From: Io17-Chloro-G2 sp965226825
GTDB lineage: Bacteria; Chloroflexota; Dehalococcoidia; Lucifugimonadales; UBA3495
Assembly (NCBI GenBank): GCA_965226825.1
Contig: CBDDED010000003.1
Span: forward strand, 868,001-932,000
Length of the DNA stretch: 64,000 bases
Direction: 5' to 3'
Part shown: piece by piece, positions 63,855 through 64,000 of the stretch
Layout of the letters: each line of letters begins with the position of its first letter
How positions within the stretch are numbered: position 1 is the first letter of the stretch
Translations under genes and position numbers: made by a program
Notes under the pieces: generated by a model
What the model was told of the DNA's origin: nothing
The model's input: the letters and a program-made list of their open reading frames with translations, nothing else
The model's database searches: none

Positions 63855-64000
63855 TTACGGTTTGACGGGGAGTTCCACAGCGATTAGGGCCCCTCGGTTG
63901 CCTCACCGACACGGTGTAGGTGCCGGTGCCAACCTCAGACTGGTTGTGCACCTCAATGTAGTAAGTGTTATCCCAATCGTCCAGTCCCTGTGCCGTCCTG
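63855..64000 (-). CDS. C-terminal end of a secreted protein with PPC-like domain (partial)
   Basis: The frame is open to the window edge and ends in TAA at 63,855-63,857. It reads GLDDWDNTYYIEVHNQSEVG then TGTYTVSVRQPRGALIAVEL. The YYIEV...GTYTVSV pattern matches the end of a bacterial PPC-type beta-sandwich, also present in the giant protein. It lies 28 bp upstream of that gene on the same strand, so the two are likely in one operon. Confidence 0.7.

Overview
The window is a GC-rich bacterial chromosome segment that looks like an environmental Chloroflexota, probably a Dehalococcoidia/SAR202-type lineage. This is an inference from gene content: two LLM-class flavin/F420 oxidoreductases, a PPOX-class F420-type oxidoreductase, MmgE/PrpD, a double-length ThyX-like thymidylate synthase and many small hydrolases. 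No rRNA or ribosomal protein is present to confirm it.

Positions 1-18,081 are ordinary housekeeping DNA. They hold an ECF sigma/anti-sigma pair, a thyX-like gene, a complete pyruvate/2-oxoacid dehydrogenase operon (lpd-E1alpha-E1beta-E2, minus strand), Tat export genes (tatA facing a tatB-like/tatC pair), maf, a TrmA/RlmD-type RNA methyltransferase, an OGG1-type glycosylase and thioredoxin. A dispersed repeat with a GGATTCCCGCTGCGGCGAGA core sits in several gaps.

Positions 18,082-25,677 are accessory. An intact selenocysteine tRNA (selC) is followed by a P4-type integrase gene carrying an in-frame amber codon. Behind it lie fragments of an IS3 transposase and of HsdM, a Phd/VapC-type toxin-antitoxin pair, a truncated DUF2442 gene and an ISNCY/IS1202-like element. 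About 2.5 kb upstream of selC is a degenerate copy of the tRNA 5' half fused to a perfect 13-bp hairpin.

Positions 25,678-40,081 encode a NodIJ-type ABC exporter and a run of catabolic or detoxification genes: LLM oxidoreductase, VOC, SMP-30 lactonase, SDR, PPOX, MOSC, an S9 peptidase, alpha/beta hydrolase and an M24 aminopeptidase. Among them is a B12-binding radical-SAM homologue that has lost its CxxxCxxC motif. A second, damaged copy of the ISNCY/IS1202-like element follows at 40,112-41,873.

Positions 41,906-53,573 are decayed and mobile DNA. A leucine-rich-repeat lipoprotein gene is split by two tandem MITE-like elements. An IS1380 transposase abuts and has removed the start of an SMC-like ATPase gene. 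That ATPase belongs with a histidine kinase and a receiver/phosphotransferase fusion (itself split by an in-frame TAA). Together they look like a phosphorelay-controlled, defence-like module that I do not recognise as a named system. Several IS remnants, repeats and a NYN-LOTUS nuclease-like gene follow.

Positions 53,864-64,000 are a surface or secreted protein operon on the minus strand. It is dominated by a 3,077-residue multidomain protein with fn3, PPC, S8 protease, P domain, Spondin_N, Calx-beta, cadherin-like and EF-hand/dockerin-like parts.
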